Source: Verrucomicrobiota bacterium (lineage in GTDB: Bacteria; Verrucomicrobiota; Verrucomicrobiia; Limisphaerales; UBA8199). Taken from it: 46,248 nucleotides of DNA. The notes under the pieces are model-generated. The model was not told the DNA's origin. It did not search any database and worked only from the letters and a program-made list of their open reading frames with translations. Each line of letters begins with the position of its first letter. Position 1 is the first letter of the stretch. Both the position numbers and the translations under genes were made by a program. This document shows, piece after piece, positions 1 through 9,343 of the stretch. The stretch covers positions 1 to 46,248 of the forward strand of contig JARKQH010000179.1 in NCBI GenBank assembly GCA_029974925.1, in the 5' to 3' direction.

Positions 1-226
1 GTTGAAGATCTTACGAACATGGCGGCCTAAAATGTTCGCAAAAAAACAAAACTTTTCAGGATAGCAGTGCAGAAGGACGCAGAACCGGGAGTGTCTGGGT
101 TGCGCCTCGGCCCGCACAGACTCCGTTCGCCCGGGGGAGGCTCCCTCGCTGAGCTTTCTTTCGTCGGCGTGGAGTCGCGGAGCCGCGCGATGCATCGGGA
201 CTGACGGCTTGCGGAGCCTCCGGTGT
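1..226. other. Non-coding left edge
   Basis: No reading frame here looks like a protein. The first 60 bases are AT-rich compared with the rest of the window, with a run of A residues near 40-50. The sequence then becomes GC-rich and leads into the repeat cluster that starts at 227. A gene ending left of the window cannot be excluded, but nothing in these bases shows one. Confidence 0.5.
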
Positions 227-398
227 GCCGCCACCCCCAGCCCCCTCCGCCAGCGGAGGGGGCTGGAATTTTTGGGGACGGGGGACCGGGGGTGGCGGCC
301 TGACGGCCTTACCCCCGGCTACTGTCTGAAACCCTTTCAGGGTTTTGAAGCGGGGTTGGGGAAGGGCAGAGGAAGTGCCGAACTGATGACGGGCGTTG
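227..398. repeat. Repeat copy A with nested inverted repeats
   Basis: First of two near-identical copies (the second is at 622-763). An outer inverted repeat, gccgccaccccc at 227-238 and its complement at 288-299, encloses a perfect 14-bp stem at 237-266 with a two-base centre. A second small hairpin, aaaccct/agggttt, lies near 329-346. The last part (335-398) also matches a third, partial copy at 800-863. The sequence can be read as open frames, but the reading frame is not kept between copies, so coding is unlikely. It resembles a dispersed palindromic intergenic element; whether it occurs elsewhere in the genome cannot be seen here. Confidence 0.7.
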
Positions 399-403
399 TG
401 GGG

Positions 404-599
404 GCGTGGGAGGCTGGAGACGAGACGTCTCCACCCCCGAAGTCATTGAGGGTCTGGATGGGGGCTGGGACGTCTCGTCCCAGAGGGTGTTGGTTTCGAA
501 GGCGTGGGAGGCGGGGAGACGGGACGTCTCCAACCCCGAAGTAATTGATGGTGTGGATTGGGGCTGGGACGTCTCGTCCCAGAAAGTTTTGGGTTGCGA
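404..599. repeat. Two tandem units of about 98 bp, each with two hairpins
   Basis: Unit 1 (404-501) and unit 2 (502-599) align over their whole length with scattered substitutions. Each begins gcgtgggaggc and carries a 7-bp-stem palindrome (ggagacg, loop, cgtctcc at 416-432; 515-531) followed by an 8-bp-stem palindrome (ctgggacg, loop, cgtcccag at 465-483; near 564-582). A degenerate start of a third unit is seen at 599-620. The two palindromes share the core gacgtctc, so alternative pairings are possible. It sits between repeat copies A and B, giving an A-tandem-B arrangement. Confidence 0.7.
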
Positions 600-621
600 G
601 GGGAGGCCACGGCGACGAGAC

Positions 622-763
622 GCCGCCACCCCCAACCCCCTCCGCAAGCGGAGGGGGCTGGAATTTTGGGGACGGGGGACCGGGGGTGGCGGCCGGACGG
701 CCTTACCCCCGGCTACTGTCTGAAACCCTTTCAGGGTTTTGAAGACGGGTTGGGGAAGGGCAG
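622..763. repeat. Repeat copy B with nested inverted repeats
   Basis: Direct repeat of 227-369, differing at a few positions and by small indels. It keeps the outer inverted repeat gccgccaccccc/gggggtggcggc and the inner hairpin (636-657, a 10-bp stem with an aa centre). The inner stem carries changes on both sides of the loop relative to copy A but stays paired, which is what a selected structure would show. It ends at the same gggcag sequence as copy A and is followed by an unrelated AT-richer stretch. Confidence 0.7.
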
Positions 764-795
764 CTATTTATCGCCGTTTGAATTCGGCAATTAGG

Positions 796-863
796 GTGTT
801 TTCAAGGTTTTGAAGGCGGGTTGGGGAAGGGTACGGGAGGTCCCGAATTGATGACGGGCGTTG
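796..863. repeat. Partial repeat copy C
   Basis: Degenerate copy of the right-hand part of copy A (335-398). It shares the ggttttgaag core, the gggttggggaaggg block and the distal tgatgacgggcgttg block in the same order and spacing. It lacks the large hairpin part. It lies about 110 bp before the first gene, so it could form part of that gene's 5' leader. Confidence 0.6.
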
Positions 864-973
864 CGAGCGCGGGCAGGATGATCATGGATGAAGTTGTCAG
901 CACGTTCCGGCGGGCTTGAAGTTGGCTTCAAATCGGCTTTGACCGTGAGGCAGGGGCCCAATAGGTTGCCGGA

Positions 974-1834
974 GTGCAGACCGGCGAAGCGAGCATGGCC
1001 GAGACCGCGGGCGTGGTGCGGGGGCTGGAGGCGCCCCTGCCGCGATCCCTTTCGCACTTTTTGGGTCACCGGTTGTTCAATTTTCTGCTCACCACGCGAG
1101 GGCTGGGCGCGTTTGCGCTGATCACCTTGGGGGTGATTTTGAAGAAGTGGCGGGTGGCGCGGCGGGTGGTGTGGCCGATGATGTGCCGGGAGGTCGTGCG
1201 AGCCGGGCTGCGGTTGCTGCCGATGTTTCTGTACCTGTCGGTGGCGCTGGGGCTGGTGATCATCGGGCAAAGCGTCTCGTGGCTGACCCGGGTGGGAGCG
1301 ATCGAGTATCTGGGCGCGATCATGGTGCTGGTGGTGGTGCGGGAGCTGGGGCCGTTGATGGCGGCGCTTTTGGTGCTGGCGCGGGTGGGGACGGCGACGG
1401 TCATTGAACTGGGAACGGCGCGGGCCATGGGGGAGGTCGAGGCGCTGGAAGCGCTGGGGATTGACCCGGTTCATTACCTGGTTGCGCCGCGGGTCATCGG
1501 GATGGCGGTGGGGGTGTTTTCGCTGACGGTGTATTTGATTTTGGGCGCGCTGGTCAGCGGCTACCTGTGGGCGTTTGTGCAGGATGTTCCGCTGCTGCCG
1601 GGCGATTATTTTCAGCAACTGGCGGGCGCGTTGAGCTGGCCGGATTTTGTGCTGCTGGGTCTCAAGACGACGGCCTTTGGGTTCATCATCGCCGTGGTGA
1701 CCTGTTATCATGGGCTGGCCCAGCCCCTGCGGTTGGAGGAGGTGTCGGCGGCCACCGTTCGCGCGGTGGCGCAGAGCGTGATTGTGTGCGCGCTGGTGGA
1801 CGCGGGGTTCATCGTGGTTTACCTGACGGTCTGA
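974..1834 (+). CDS. mlaE: Mla-type phospholipid ABC transporter permease
   Basis: Integral membrane permease of the MlaE/YrbE family, which with an ATPase and an MCE protein moves phospholipids between inner and outer membrane. The 286-residue product has the family hallmark in its middle third (RELGPLMAALLVLARVG, then IELGTARAMGEVEALEALG, matching the usual EQIDAL-type segment) and about five hydrophobic membrane segments. The frame opens at a GTG at 974. An ATG at 995, preceded by a purine-rich stretch, is an equally good start and would give 279 residues. The stop overlaps the next gene's ATG (ATGA at 1834), so the two are translationally coupled. Order permease-ATPase-MCE is the classic Mla arrangement; mlaB and mlaC are not visible here. 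Confidence 0.88.
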   Translation: MQTGEASMAETAGVVRGLEAPLPRSLSHFLGHRLFNFLLTTRGLGAFALITLGVILKKWRVARRVVWPMMCREVVRAGLRLLPMFLYLSVALGLVIIGQSVSWLTRVGAIEYLGAIMVLVVVRELGPLMAALLVLARVGTATVIELGTARAMGEVEALEALGIDPVHYLVAPRVIGMAVGVFSLTVYLILGALVSGYLWAFVQDVPLLPGDYFQQLAGALSWPDFVLLGLKTTAFGFIIAVVTCYHGLAQPLRLEEVSAATVRAVAQSVIVCALVDAGFIVVYLTV

Positions 1835-2625
1835 TGGCTGAGCCCCCTTTCAACCCTGCGGATGCCGTGATCCTGATGAAAGGCGTCACCGCCGGGGCCT
1901 TGCGCCAGCCGGCCAGGCCGGTGGCGGTGGACGTGAACTGGGAGGTTCGGGCGGGCGACTATTGGGTCATTGGCGGATTACAGGGGGCGGGCAAGACGGA
2001 TTTGCTGATGATGGCGGCGGGGCTGATGCCGCCGCTAAGGGGGACCTATCAGTTCCTGGGCGAGCGGATGCCGATCTTCGAGGAGGGACGCCTGGCACAC
2101 CGGCTGCGGCTGGGGCTGGTTTTTGACACCGGCCAATTGTTCAACCACCTGACGGTGGCGGAGAACATCGCGCTGCCCTTGCGGTATCATCAGAATCTGT
2201 CGGCGGGGGAGGCGGCGGCCCAGGTGCGGGAATTGCTCGAATGGTGCGGTTTGGAATCGCGGGCCGACACGACGCCGGGGACGCTGGGGAGAAACTGGGC
2301 GAAACGGGCGGGGCTGGCGCGGGCGCTGGTTTTGAAGCCGGAAGTGCTGCTGCTGGACGCGCCGATCAGCGGCCTGGATTTGCGGCAGACGCACTGGTGG
2401 CTGGACTTTCTGGGCCAGTTGCACCGTGGCCACCCGTTTTTGGGAGGGCGGCCCATGACTTTGGTGGCCACCGCCTCGGACCTGCGGCCATGGAAGGGGC
2501 GGGCGCGACAATTTGCGGTGTTGCGGGACGACCGGTTTGTGGTGCTGGGGGACTGGGCCCAGCTCGAAGCCGCCAGCCGGGATTTGGCGCGCGAACTCTG
2601 GGCGGCGGAGGCGGGCGGCGATTGA
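1834..2625 (+). CDS. mlaF: Mla-type ABC transporter ATP-binding protein, degenerate catalytic motifs
   Basis: 263-residue nucleotide-binding subunit expected to drive the MlaE permease from the cytoplasmic face. Walker A is intact (GLQGAGKT, residues 48-55). Several other hallmarks are changed. The signature LSGG reads LGRN (151-154). The Walker B catalytic glutamate is alanine (LLLDAPISGLD, A176). The switch histidine region reads VATASD (211-216) with no histidine, and the Q-loop glutamine is not at its usual place (LVFDTGQLF). The D-loop SGLD is kept. The reading frame is full length and lies between two intact partner genes, so it is not an obvious pseudogene. The ATG start overlaps the mlaE stop. 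It may hydrolyse ATP poorly or pair with another ATPase; that is inference. Confidence 0.82.
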   Translation: MAEPPFNPADAVILMKGVTAGALRQPARPVAVDVNWEVRAGDYWVIGGLQGAGKTDLLMMAAGLMPPLRGTYQFLGERMPIFEEGRLAHRLRLGLVFDTGQLFNHLTVAENIALPLRYHQNLSAGEAAAQVRELLEWCGLESRADTTPGTLGRNWAKRAGLARALVLKPEVLLLDAPISGLDLRQTHWWLDFLGQLHRGHPFLGGRPMTLVATASDLRPWKGRARQFAVLRDDRFVVLGDWAQLEAASRDLARELWAAEAGGD

Positions 2626-2722
2626 CGAGGATGAAAGAATTTGAAAAGGTGCAGGCCTCCGGAATGAAACACGGCACCCCGATGCCCGTCTCCAACCCGA
2701 CTCTGAGGGTCGTTGAAGGTTT

Positions 2723-4015
2723 ATGGCGCTCCAGGACCTGACCCCTCAGTTGCGCACGCGGCTCAGCCGGATGGAGCGGGCGGTGGGCTGGTTCGTGGCC
2801 CTGGCCATCGGACTGCTGCTGTTCGGATTCGCCTATTACGTTTACAGCACCGCCCAGCGCAAAGGGTGGTTCAAAACCAAGGCGCCCTATTTCACGTTTA
2901 CCGACCGGGCCACAGGCCTGAAAGTCGGCGACCCCGTGCGGCTGATGGGGTTCGACGTCGGGCAGATCACCCGGATTGACGCCCAGCCGGCGGACGATTT
3001 TCGTTACAACGTGTATGTCGAGTTTGAAATTCAGTCTCCCTACTACGGTTACTTGTGGACGGAAGGGTCGCGCGCCAAGGTCACCACGGCGGATTTTCTG
3101 GGCAAGCGCCAGTTGGAGGTCACCAAAGGGTCCGGCGGTTACCCCACCTACATATTTCATCCGCTGCGGACGGTGACTCTCGTTCAGGCGCGGAGCCTGC
3201 CCGGTTTATCAAATTGGGCGTTTGGCCAGGAGCTCCACTATCCCGACAGCATAGACCTTGCGGCGCGCCCGCTGGAGCCGCTGTCGGAGGAAAAGCTCGC
3301 CCTGGCGCAGCGATTGGGGGTTCAGTCCTTCACGGTGCTGGACCGCCGGGAAACGAGGAAAATGATGACGGGGATGTGGAACGACAAGGAGGGCCGTTAC
3401 GTGCCGTTTGAGCGCGGCACCAGTTACTGGTTGCTGTCGGATGAGTCTCCCGCGGTGACCGAACGGCTCGAGCGACTGGTTGCCCAGCTCGAAAAGGCGC
3501 TGCCGGGCGTTCTGGCTCTGACCAACCAGCTCGGCGCGGTGCTCTCGAACACGGCCAGCTTGACCGCCAACCTGGACGAGATTGCCCAAAACGCGCGGCC
3601 GGCGGTGAGCAACCTGGCGGCGCTGACTGCCGCGCTGGACCAGCCCGGGGCGCTGGGCGAATGGCTGTTGCCAACCAATCTGAATCGTCAGTTGGGGGTT
3701 ACCTTGGACCAGGCTAGCAACACGCTGGGCCAGGCGGGCGCCACGCTGGCCAGCGCGAATACCAATCTGAGCCTGCTGGTGGCAAACCTCAATCGTTCCC
3801 TGGACAACCTTGCGGGCATTACCAGCAATTTGAACCAGCAGGTGCAGGCCAGCACCAACATGCTGCCGGCCATTTCCGAAGCCGTCCGCCATGCGGACGA
3901 GCTCATCCAAGGGCTCAAACGGCATTGGCTCCTTCGTTCGGCATTCAAGAGCCCCGCCACCAACGCTCCACCCCCCCAGCCCTCGCTGCGCTCGCCCAAG
4001 GACCGGAACCGCTGA
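2723..4015 (+). CDS. mlaD: MCE-domain lipid-binding protein of the Mla transporter
   Basis: 430-residue MlaD-like protein. A short cytoplasmic N-terminus is followed by one membrane anchor (about residues 22-42) and a single MCE domain (about 55-150, with GLKVGDPVRLMGFDVGQI, typical of the family). A long C-terminal region rich in Asn, Leu, Ala and Thr contains repeated short heptad-like segments (about 250-400) and probably forms a helical bundle or coiled coil. It ends with a Pro-rich tail. The protein is longer than E. coli MlaD (183 residues) and closer in shape to the longer MCE proteins that span the periplasm. It lies 97 bp after mlaF and completes the permease-ATPase-MCE set. Confidence 0.85.
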   Translation: MALQDLTPQLRTRLSRMERAVGWFVALAIGLLLFGFAYYVYSTAQRKGWFKTKAPYFTFTDRATGLKVGDPVRLMGFDVGQITRIDAQPADDFRYNVYVEFEIQSPYYGYLWTEGSRAKVTTADFLGKRQLEVTKGSGGYPTYIFHPLRTVTLVQARSLPGLSNWAFGQELHYPDSIDLAARPLEPLSEEKLALAQRLGVQSFTVLDRRETRKMMTGMWNDKEGRYVPFERGTSYWLLSDESPAVTERLERLVAQLEKALPGVLALTNQLGAVLSNTASLTANLDEIAQNARPAVSNLAALTAALDQPGALGEWLLPTNLNRQLGVTLDQASNTLGQAGATLASANTNLSLLVANLNRSLDNLAGITSNLNQQVQASTNMLPAISEAVRHADELIQGLKRHWLLRSAFKSPATNAPPPQPSLRSPKDRNR

Positions 4016-4176
4016 CCCGCGACGGGAGACTCAGGGCCGGAGAACAACGGGAGGGGGTTTGATTGCCATACCCCCCAGCCGCTGGAGAACAGTCCCGTCA
4101 GGTTCATGGGGCCATGATAAGCCCGGCCACCGTTTCGGCCTCATTGATAAAACGGATGGCCACATCGAATTTGAAC

Positions 4177-5523
<1,347 letters not shown>

Positions 5524-5736
5524 GTTTCAAAAGGGTGTCCGGGCGTTCCCGGACTCGCAAGGCACCATGTTGAGACTCCCGCCCCCCATTTCAAGCCCGG
5601 AACGCGGGCTGATGATTTTGCCGCAAAACGACGCCGCCGGGCCGGTCGCGCCTCGTCGAGGGACGCCGCCCGGCCGGCGCCGGGACCCGAGAGCGGCGAT
5701 GACAGGCCCGCGGTGGCCGGCTATAGTCTCCGCAAG

Positions 5737-6756
5737 ATGACCCGACACGAAATCGTCCGGCGCGCGATTGAGTTCGACCGTCCGCCGCGGCTGCCGTTCT
5801 GGCAGCACTGGAACCACAAAATGGCCGGTTTCCCGGATGACATTTGCAACATTTGGGAAATGGACCGGGCGGAAGCGGGCTGGTTTTTCGACAACCCCGG
5901 GAGGGACGACTGGGGCTGCGGGTGGAGCGCCACGGACTTGAGCAACATCGGGCAGGTGACGGCCTGTCCGCTGGCCGATTGGTCCGCCCTGAAGCATTAC
6001 CGGCCGCCGAATCCCCGCAACCCGTTCTACTACGAGCGGCTGGGGCCACTCCTGGACGCGGCGGGGGACCGTTACGTCGTCCTGACGGCGCACAGCCTGT
6101 TGTTTTCGCGCCTGCACAAATTGCGCGGCTTTGCCGCCACCCTGGAGGACCTTTACGCTGAACCGGAGAAAATCCATCGGGTGCTCGACCTGATTGTGGA
6201 TTTCAAACTCCAGCAGGTGGACGAGCTGCGCCGGCGGTTCGGAGACCGCATCCACGGCTTGTTCCTGACCGATGACTGGGGGACGCAGGCGGGGACGTTC
6301 ATCAGCCTGAAGATGCTCGAGGCATTTTTCCTCCCGCGGTACCGGCTCATCTTCGAGGCCATCCACCGGTGCGGCTGGCATGTGATTCTCCACAGTTGCG
6401 GCCGCATCAACGCGTTCGTTCCCGCCCTGATTGAAGCCGGCGCGGATGTGTTGAACATGCAGCAGTCGCGCAACTACGGCCTGGTCGAGTTCGGCGAACA
6501 ATTCCGCGGCCGGGTGTGTTTCCTGGCGACGGTGGACATCCAATCCACGATGCCGCGGGGGAGGGAGGAGGAAATTCGCGAAGAAGCGCGGTTGCTGGTG
6601 CGGCACTGGGGCACGGCGGAGGGGGGATTGATCGCGTTTGACTATGGGGCGTGGGAGGCCCTGGGGGTGCGGCCGGAAATGCCGCTGGTAATGTTCGACG
6701 AGTTCGCCAAACTTCAGCACTATTGGCAGTCAGAGCAACCGCATCCCAATCCGTGA
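5737..6756 (+). CDS. URO-D-like protein (uroporphyrinogen decarboxylase/methyltransferase fold)
   Basis: 339-residue TIM-barrel protein of the uroporphyrinogen decarboxylase superfamily. The N-terminus (MTRHEIVRRAIEFDRPPRLPF) has the look of the non-haem clade. The HSCG segment in the C-terminal half resembles the zinc-binding H-x-C of MtaA-type corrinoid methyltransferases, so the substrate is more likely a methyl carrier or a sugar-linked compound than uroporphyrinogen. The frame is open from a GTG at 5713, but ATG 5737 fits the family start. Four bases separate it from the Tat oxidoreductase gene downstream, which indicates one operon. Such pairs are common in Planctomycetes-Verrucomicrobia genomes; their reaction is not known to me. 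Confidence 0.75.
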   Translation: MTRHEIVRRAIEFDRPPRLPFWQHWNHKMAGFPDDICNIWEMDRAEAGWFFDNPGRDDWGCGWSATDLSNIGQVTACPLADWSALKHYRPPNPRNPFYYERLGPLLDAAGDRYVVLTAHSLLFSRLHKLRGFAATLEDLYAEPEKIHRVLDLIVDFKLQQVDELRRRFGDRIHGLFLTDDWGTQAGTFISLKMLEAFFLPRYRLIFEAIHRCGWHVILHSCGRINAFVPALIEAGADVLNMQQSRNYGLVEFGEQFRGRVCFLATVDIQSTMPRGREEEIREEARLLVRHWGTAEGGLIAFDYGAWEALGVRPEMPLVMFDEFAKLQHYWQSEQPHPNP

Positions 6757-6760
6757 TGAT

Positions 6761-8068
6761 ATGAAGACTCGAGGCAATCGCAGAGAATTCTTGAAACAGG
6801 CTTCCTGGTTCGCCGGCGGCATTGCGGTTCTGGCGGGCGCCCCCGCCCTCGCCGGGGCGGGGTCCCCCAGCCGCAAGGTCCGCATCGGCGTCGTGGGCTG
6901 CAACGGCCGGGGCATGGGCCACATCGCGGCCCTTGCCCGGGTGCCGAACGTGGAGATCACGTGGATTTGCGACGTGGACAGCCGGGCATTGAAGAAGGGT
7001 GTTGAAGCCGCGGCCAAGCGCCAGGAGAAGGCGCCCCGGGGAGAAAAAGACCTGCGCCGGATGCTCGAGGATCGCGAGCTGGACGCGGTCTCCATCGCCA
7101 TGCCGGACCATTGGCACACGCCGGCGGCGGTGCTGGCCTGCGCGGCCGGCAAGCACGTTTACCTCGAGAAGCCCGGCAGCCACAACGCCGCCGAGTGCGG
7201 CATGGTGGTGGCGGCGGCGCGCAAACATAACCGCGTGGTGCAGTTGGGCAACCAGCGACGGAGCTGGCCGTGGGTCATCGAGGCGATTGAAGGCGTGCGG
7301 GCCGGCCAGATCGGCAAGGTGCACTTTGCCCGGTGCTGGTATGCGAACCGCCGCGCGCCAATCGGGTACGGCAAGCCCGCGCCCGTTCCGGACTGGCTGG
7401 ACTATTCTTTATGGCAGGGGCCCGCGCCCGAACGGCCCTATCGGGACAATGTCATCCACTACAACTGGCACTGGTTCTGGCACTGGGGCACGGCCGAGCT
7501 GGGCGGCAACGGGGTTCACGCCATTGACCTGGCGCTTTGGGGGATGGACTTGGAATTGCCCAAACGGATTACCTGCGCCGGCAACCGTTACTTCCATCAG
7601 GACGACTGGGAGATGCCCGACACCTGCATCGCGTTTTACGATTACGGGAACAAAGGAATTTCCTGGGAAGGCCAGAGCTGCGCTCCGCGCGGATTCGAGG
7701 GCAGTGGATTTGGCGTGCTGTTTTATGGAGACAACGGGACGATGGCGATTACCGCGACCAAGGCGGTGTTCCAGGACCACAAAAACAAGGTGCTGCGGGA
7801 AATTGATGGCAAACAAACCGATCTGTTCCAGTTCGATTCCCTTCACTTCGCGAATTTCGTCGAGGCGATCACGGACGGAAAGCCGCTCCAGGCTGAAATC
7901 GAGGAGGGGCAAAAGAGCGCGTTGATGTGTCATCTGGGCAACATCGCCTGGCGGAGCGGCAAGACGGTGGACTTCGACCCGCAGACGCGCCGGATTTGCA
8001 ACCCGGACCCGGACATCCAGCAGTTTTGGGGGCGCGCCTATCGCGAGGGGTGGGAACCCAGGATTTAG
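6761..8068 (+). CDS. Tat-exported Gfo/Idh/MocA family oxidoreductase
   Basis: 435-residue NAD(P)-dependent oxidoreductase. The first about 33 residues form a twin-arginine signal (NRREFLKQASWFAGG, then an Ala-rich cleavage region), so the enzyme is exported folded with its cofactor. The Rossmann motif follows (VRIGVVGCNGRG), and the EKP segment (HVYLEKPGSHN) carries the conserved lysine of the family. The C-terminal half is the substrate-binding alpha/beta domain, rich in Trp and His (HYNWHWFWHWGTAELGGNG, a signature of the planctomycete/verrucomicrobial clade). It probably acts on a sugar or inositol in the periplasm. It lies 4 bp after the URO-D-like gene. Confidence 0.9.
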   Translation: MKTRGNRREFLKQASWFAGGIAVLAGAPALAGAGSPSRKVRIGVVGCNGRGMGHIAALARVPNVEITWICDVDSRALKKGVEAAAKRQEKAPRGEKDLRRMLEDRELDAVSIAMPDHWHTPAAVLACAAGKHVYLEKPGSHNAAECGMVVAAARKHNRVVQLGNQRRSWPWVIEAIEGVRAGQIGKVHFARCWYANRRAPIGYGKPAPVPDWLDYSLWQGPAPERPYRDNVIHYNWHWFWHWGTAELGGNGVHAIDLALWGMDLELPKRITCAGNRYFHQDDWEMPDTCIAFYDYGNKGISWEGQSCAPRGFEGSGFGVLFYGDNGTMAITATKAVFQDHKNKVLREIDGKQTDLFQFDSLHFANFVEAITDGKPLQAEIEEGQKSALMCHLGNIAWRSGKTVDFDPQTRRICNPDPDIQQFWGRAYREGWEPRI

Positions 8069-8209
8069 GGTTTTTGACCGGATTTGAGTTTTGACGGGGG
8101 CGGGGCGAGCGCGTATAGAGGGGAAAGACTTTTTAGTTCCGAGTCCCGGGAGTTGGAGACTCCGGCCCCGCCGATTCCGGCTGGAAGGTTGTTTTGAGGC
8201 TGCGAGTTC

Positions 8210-9214
8210 ATGAGCACAAGTGACAAACCGCTGAAGATGGTAACCTGTCCGGGGTGCGACGCGAAGGTGTTCATCCCCGGGGATTTGCCGCCGCTGGCGA
8301 CGGAGCCGTGCAAGCGCTGCGGCCACCCGATCATGATGCCGATGCAGTTGCGGCAGTTCGAGTTGCGCAGCAAGATTGCCTCGGGCGGGCACGGCAAGGT
8401 TTATCGGGCCTATGACACCATCCTGGACCGCATGGTGGCCATCAAACTGATGCGCAAGGAATTGGAGAACGACCCGGTGGCCCTGGAGAGTTTCTACCGG
8501 GAGGCGCGGGCTTGCGCGTCGCTGAACCATACGAACATCATTCACATCTACGCGTTCGATGAATTCGAGGGCCAGCGGTACCTGGTGATGGAGCTGGCGG
8601 ACCGGGGCAGCCTGGACACCCGCATCGAGCGGCAGCATCGGCTCGAGGAGCTGGAGGTGCTGGACATCGGAATCAAAATCGCCTCGGCGCTGGACCTGGC
8701 CCTCAAGCACAACTTGCTGCACCGCGACATCAAGCCCGGCAACATTCTGTTCAACGCGGACAACGAGCCGAAGCTGGTGGATTTTGGCCTGGCGCGAAAA
8801 GTGGACGCCGAGCCGGAGTCGGCGGCGGTGACGGAGGGGACGCCGTATTACGTGGCGCCGGAGAAGATCAAGCGGGAACCGGAGACGTTTCTATCGGACA
8901 TGTACAGCCTGGGCTGCACGCTGTATCACGCGCTGACGGGACACGTGCCGTTCGAGGCGCCTAGTGTGGAGGAGTTGGTGGCCGCGCATGTGCATACGCC
9001 GTTGACCCCTCCGAACCTGGTCGTGCCCGAGGTGACCCAGGCCACGAGCGACGCGCTGGTGAAGGTGATGGCCAAAAACCCGGCCGAGCGGTTCCTCAGC
9101 TACGATGAGTTTCGCATGGCGCTGGAGCTGGCGCGGAGCCAGTTGCTGATCCAGCGCTCCCAGGCGCCGGAGCCCAAAGGCACCAAGAGCAAGACCAGTT
9201 GGTGGCGCCGATAG
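8210..9214 (+). CDS. Soluble Ser/Thr protein kinase with N-terminal zinc ribbon
   Basis: 334-residue Hanks-type kinase. A four-cysteine zinc ribbon (C13, C16, C34, C37) precedes the kinase domain. The glycine loop is IASGGHGKVY, the ATP lysine is K79 in VAIKL, the catalytic loop is HRDIKPGN (D173), DFG is at 191-193, and the activation segment ends in GTPYYVAPE. All catalytic residues are present. There is no membrane segment and no C-terminal sensor domain, unlike PknB-type kinases, so it acts in the cytoplasm. The C-terminus is short and basic. The facing minus-strand gene encodes an unknown 592-residue coiled-coil protein that could be a substrate; that is speculation from position only. 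Confidence 0.9.
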   Translation: MSTSDKPLKMVTCPGCDAKVFIPGDLPPLATEPCKRCGHPIMMPMQLRQFELRSKIASGGHGKVYRAYDTILDRMVAIKLMRKELENDPVALESFYREARACASLNHTNIIHIYAFDEFEGQRYLVMELADRGSLDTRIERQHRLEELEVLDIGIKIASALDLALKHNLLHRDIKPGNILFNADNEPKLVDFGLARKVDAEPESAAVTEGTPYYVAPEKIKREPETFLSDMYSLGCTLYHALTGHVPFEAPSVEELVAAHVHTPLTPPNLVVPEVTQATSDALVKVMAKNPAERFLSYDEFRMALELARSQLLIQRSQAPEPKGTKSKTSWWRR

Positions 9215-9343
9215 CGGGCGGCCGTGGCGGCCCGGGTTCAAGCCGGGGAGAGCGGGCCGGGAGGGCTCGCGCGGGATTAAACAAGGGGGCAGAATCGGCA
9301 AGGGAGGCCGGGAGGAGGCCGTTCAGCCGCGAGCCGTGGGGGC

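Noticed and set aside
227-863. CRISPR array
   Set aside because: The repeats are too long, unequal and without regular unique spacers, and no cas gene is present.
791-1711. Long minus-strand open frame opposite the Mla permease gene (306 codons)
   Set aside because: Its composition (His, Arg, Gln and Pro rich) is that of a frame opposite a GC-rich gene; the plus strand encodes a clear MlaE protein.
2631-2741. 36-codon frame between mlaF and mlaD, overlapping the mlaD start by 19 bases
   Set aside because: It has an ATG just after gagg, but the spacing is too short, the product is unrecognised, and it is too small to support. A leader peptide for mlaD is possible but not shown.
9224-9239. 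16-base sequence gtggcggcccgggttc also found at 20439-20454
   Set aside because: A GC-rich 16-mer can recur by chance in a window of this composition, and the flanks do not match.
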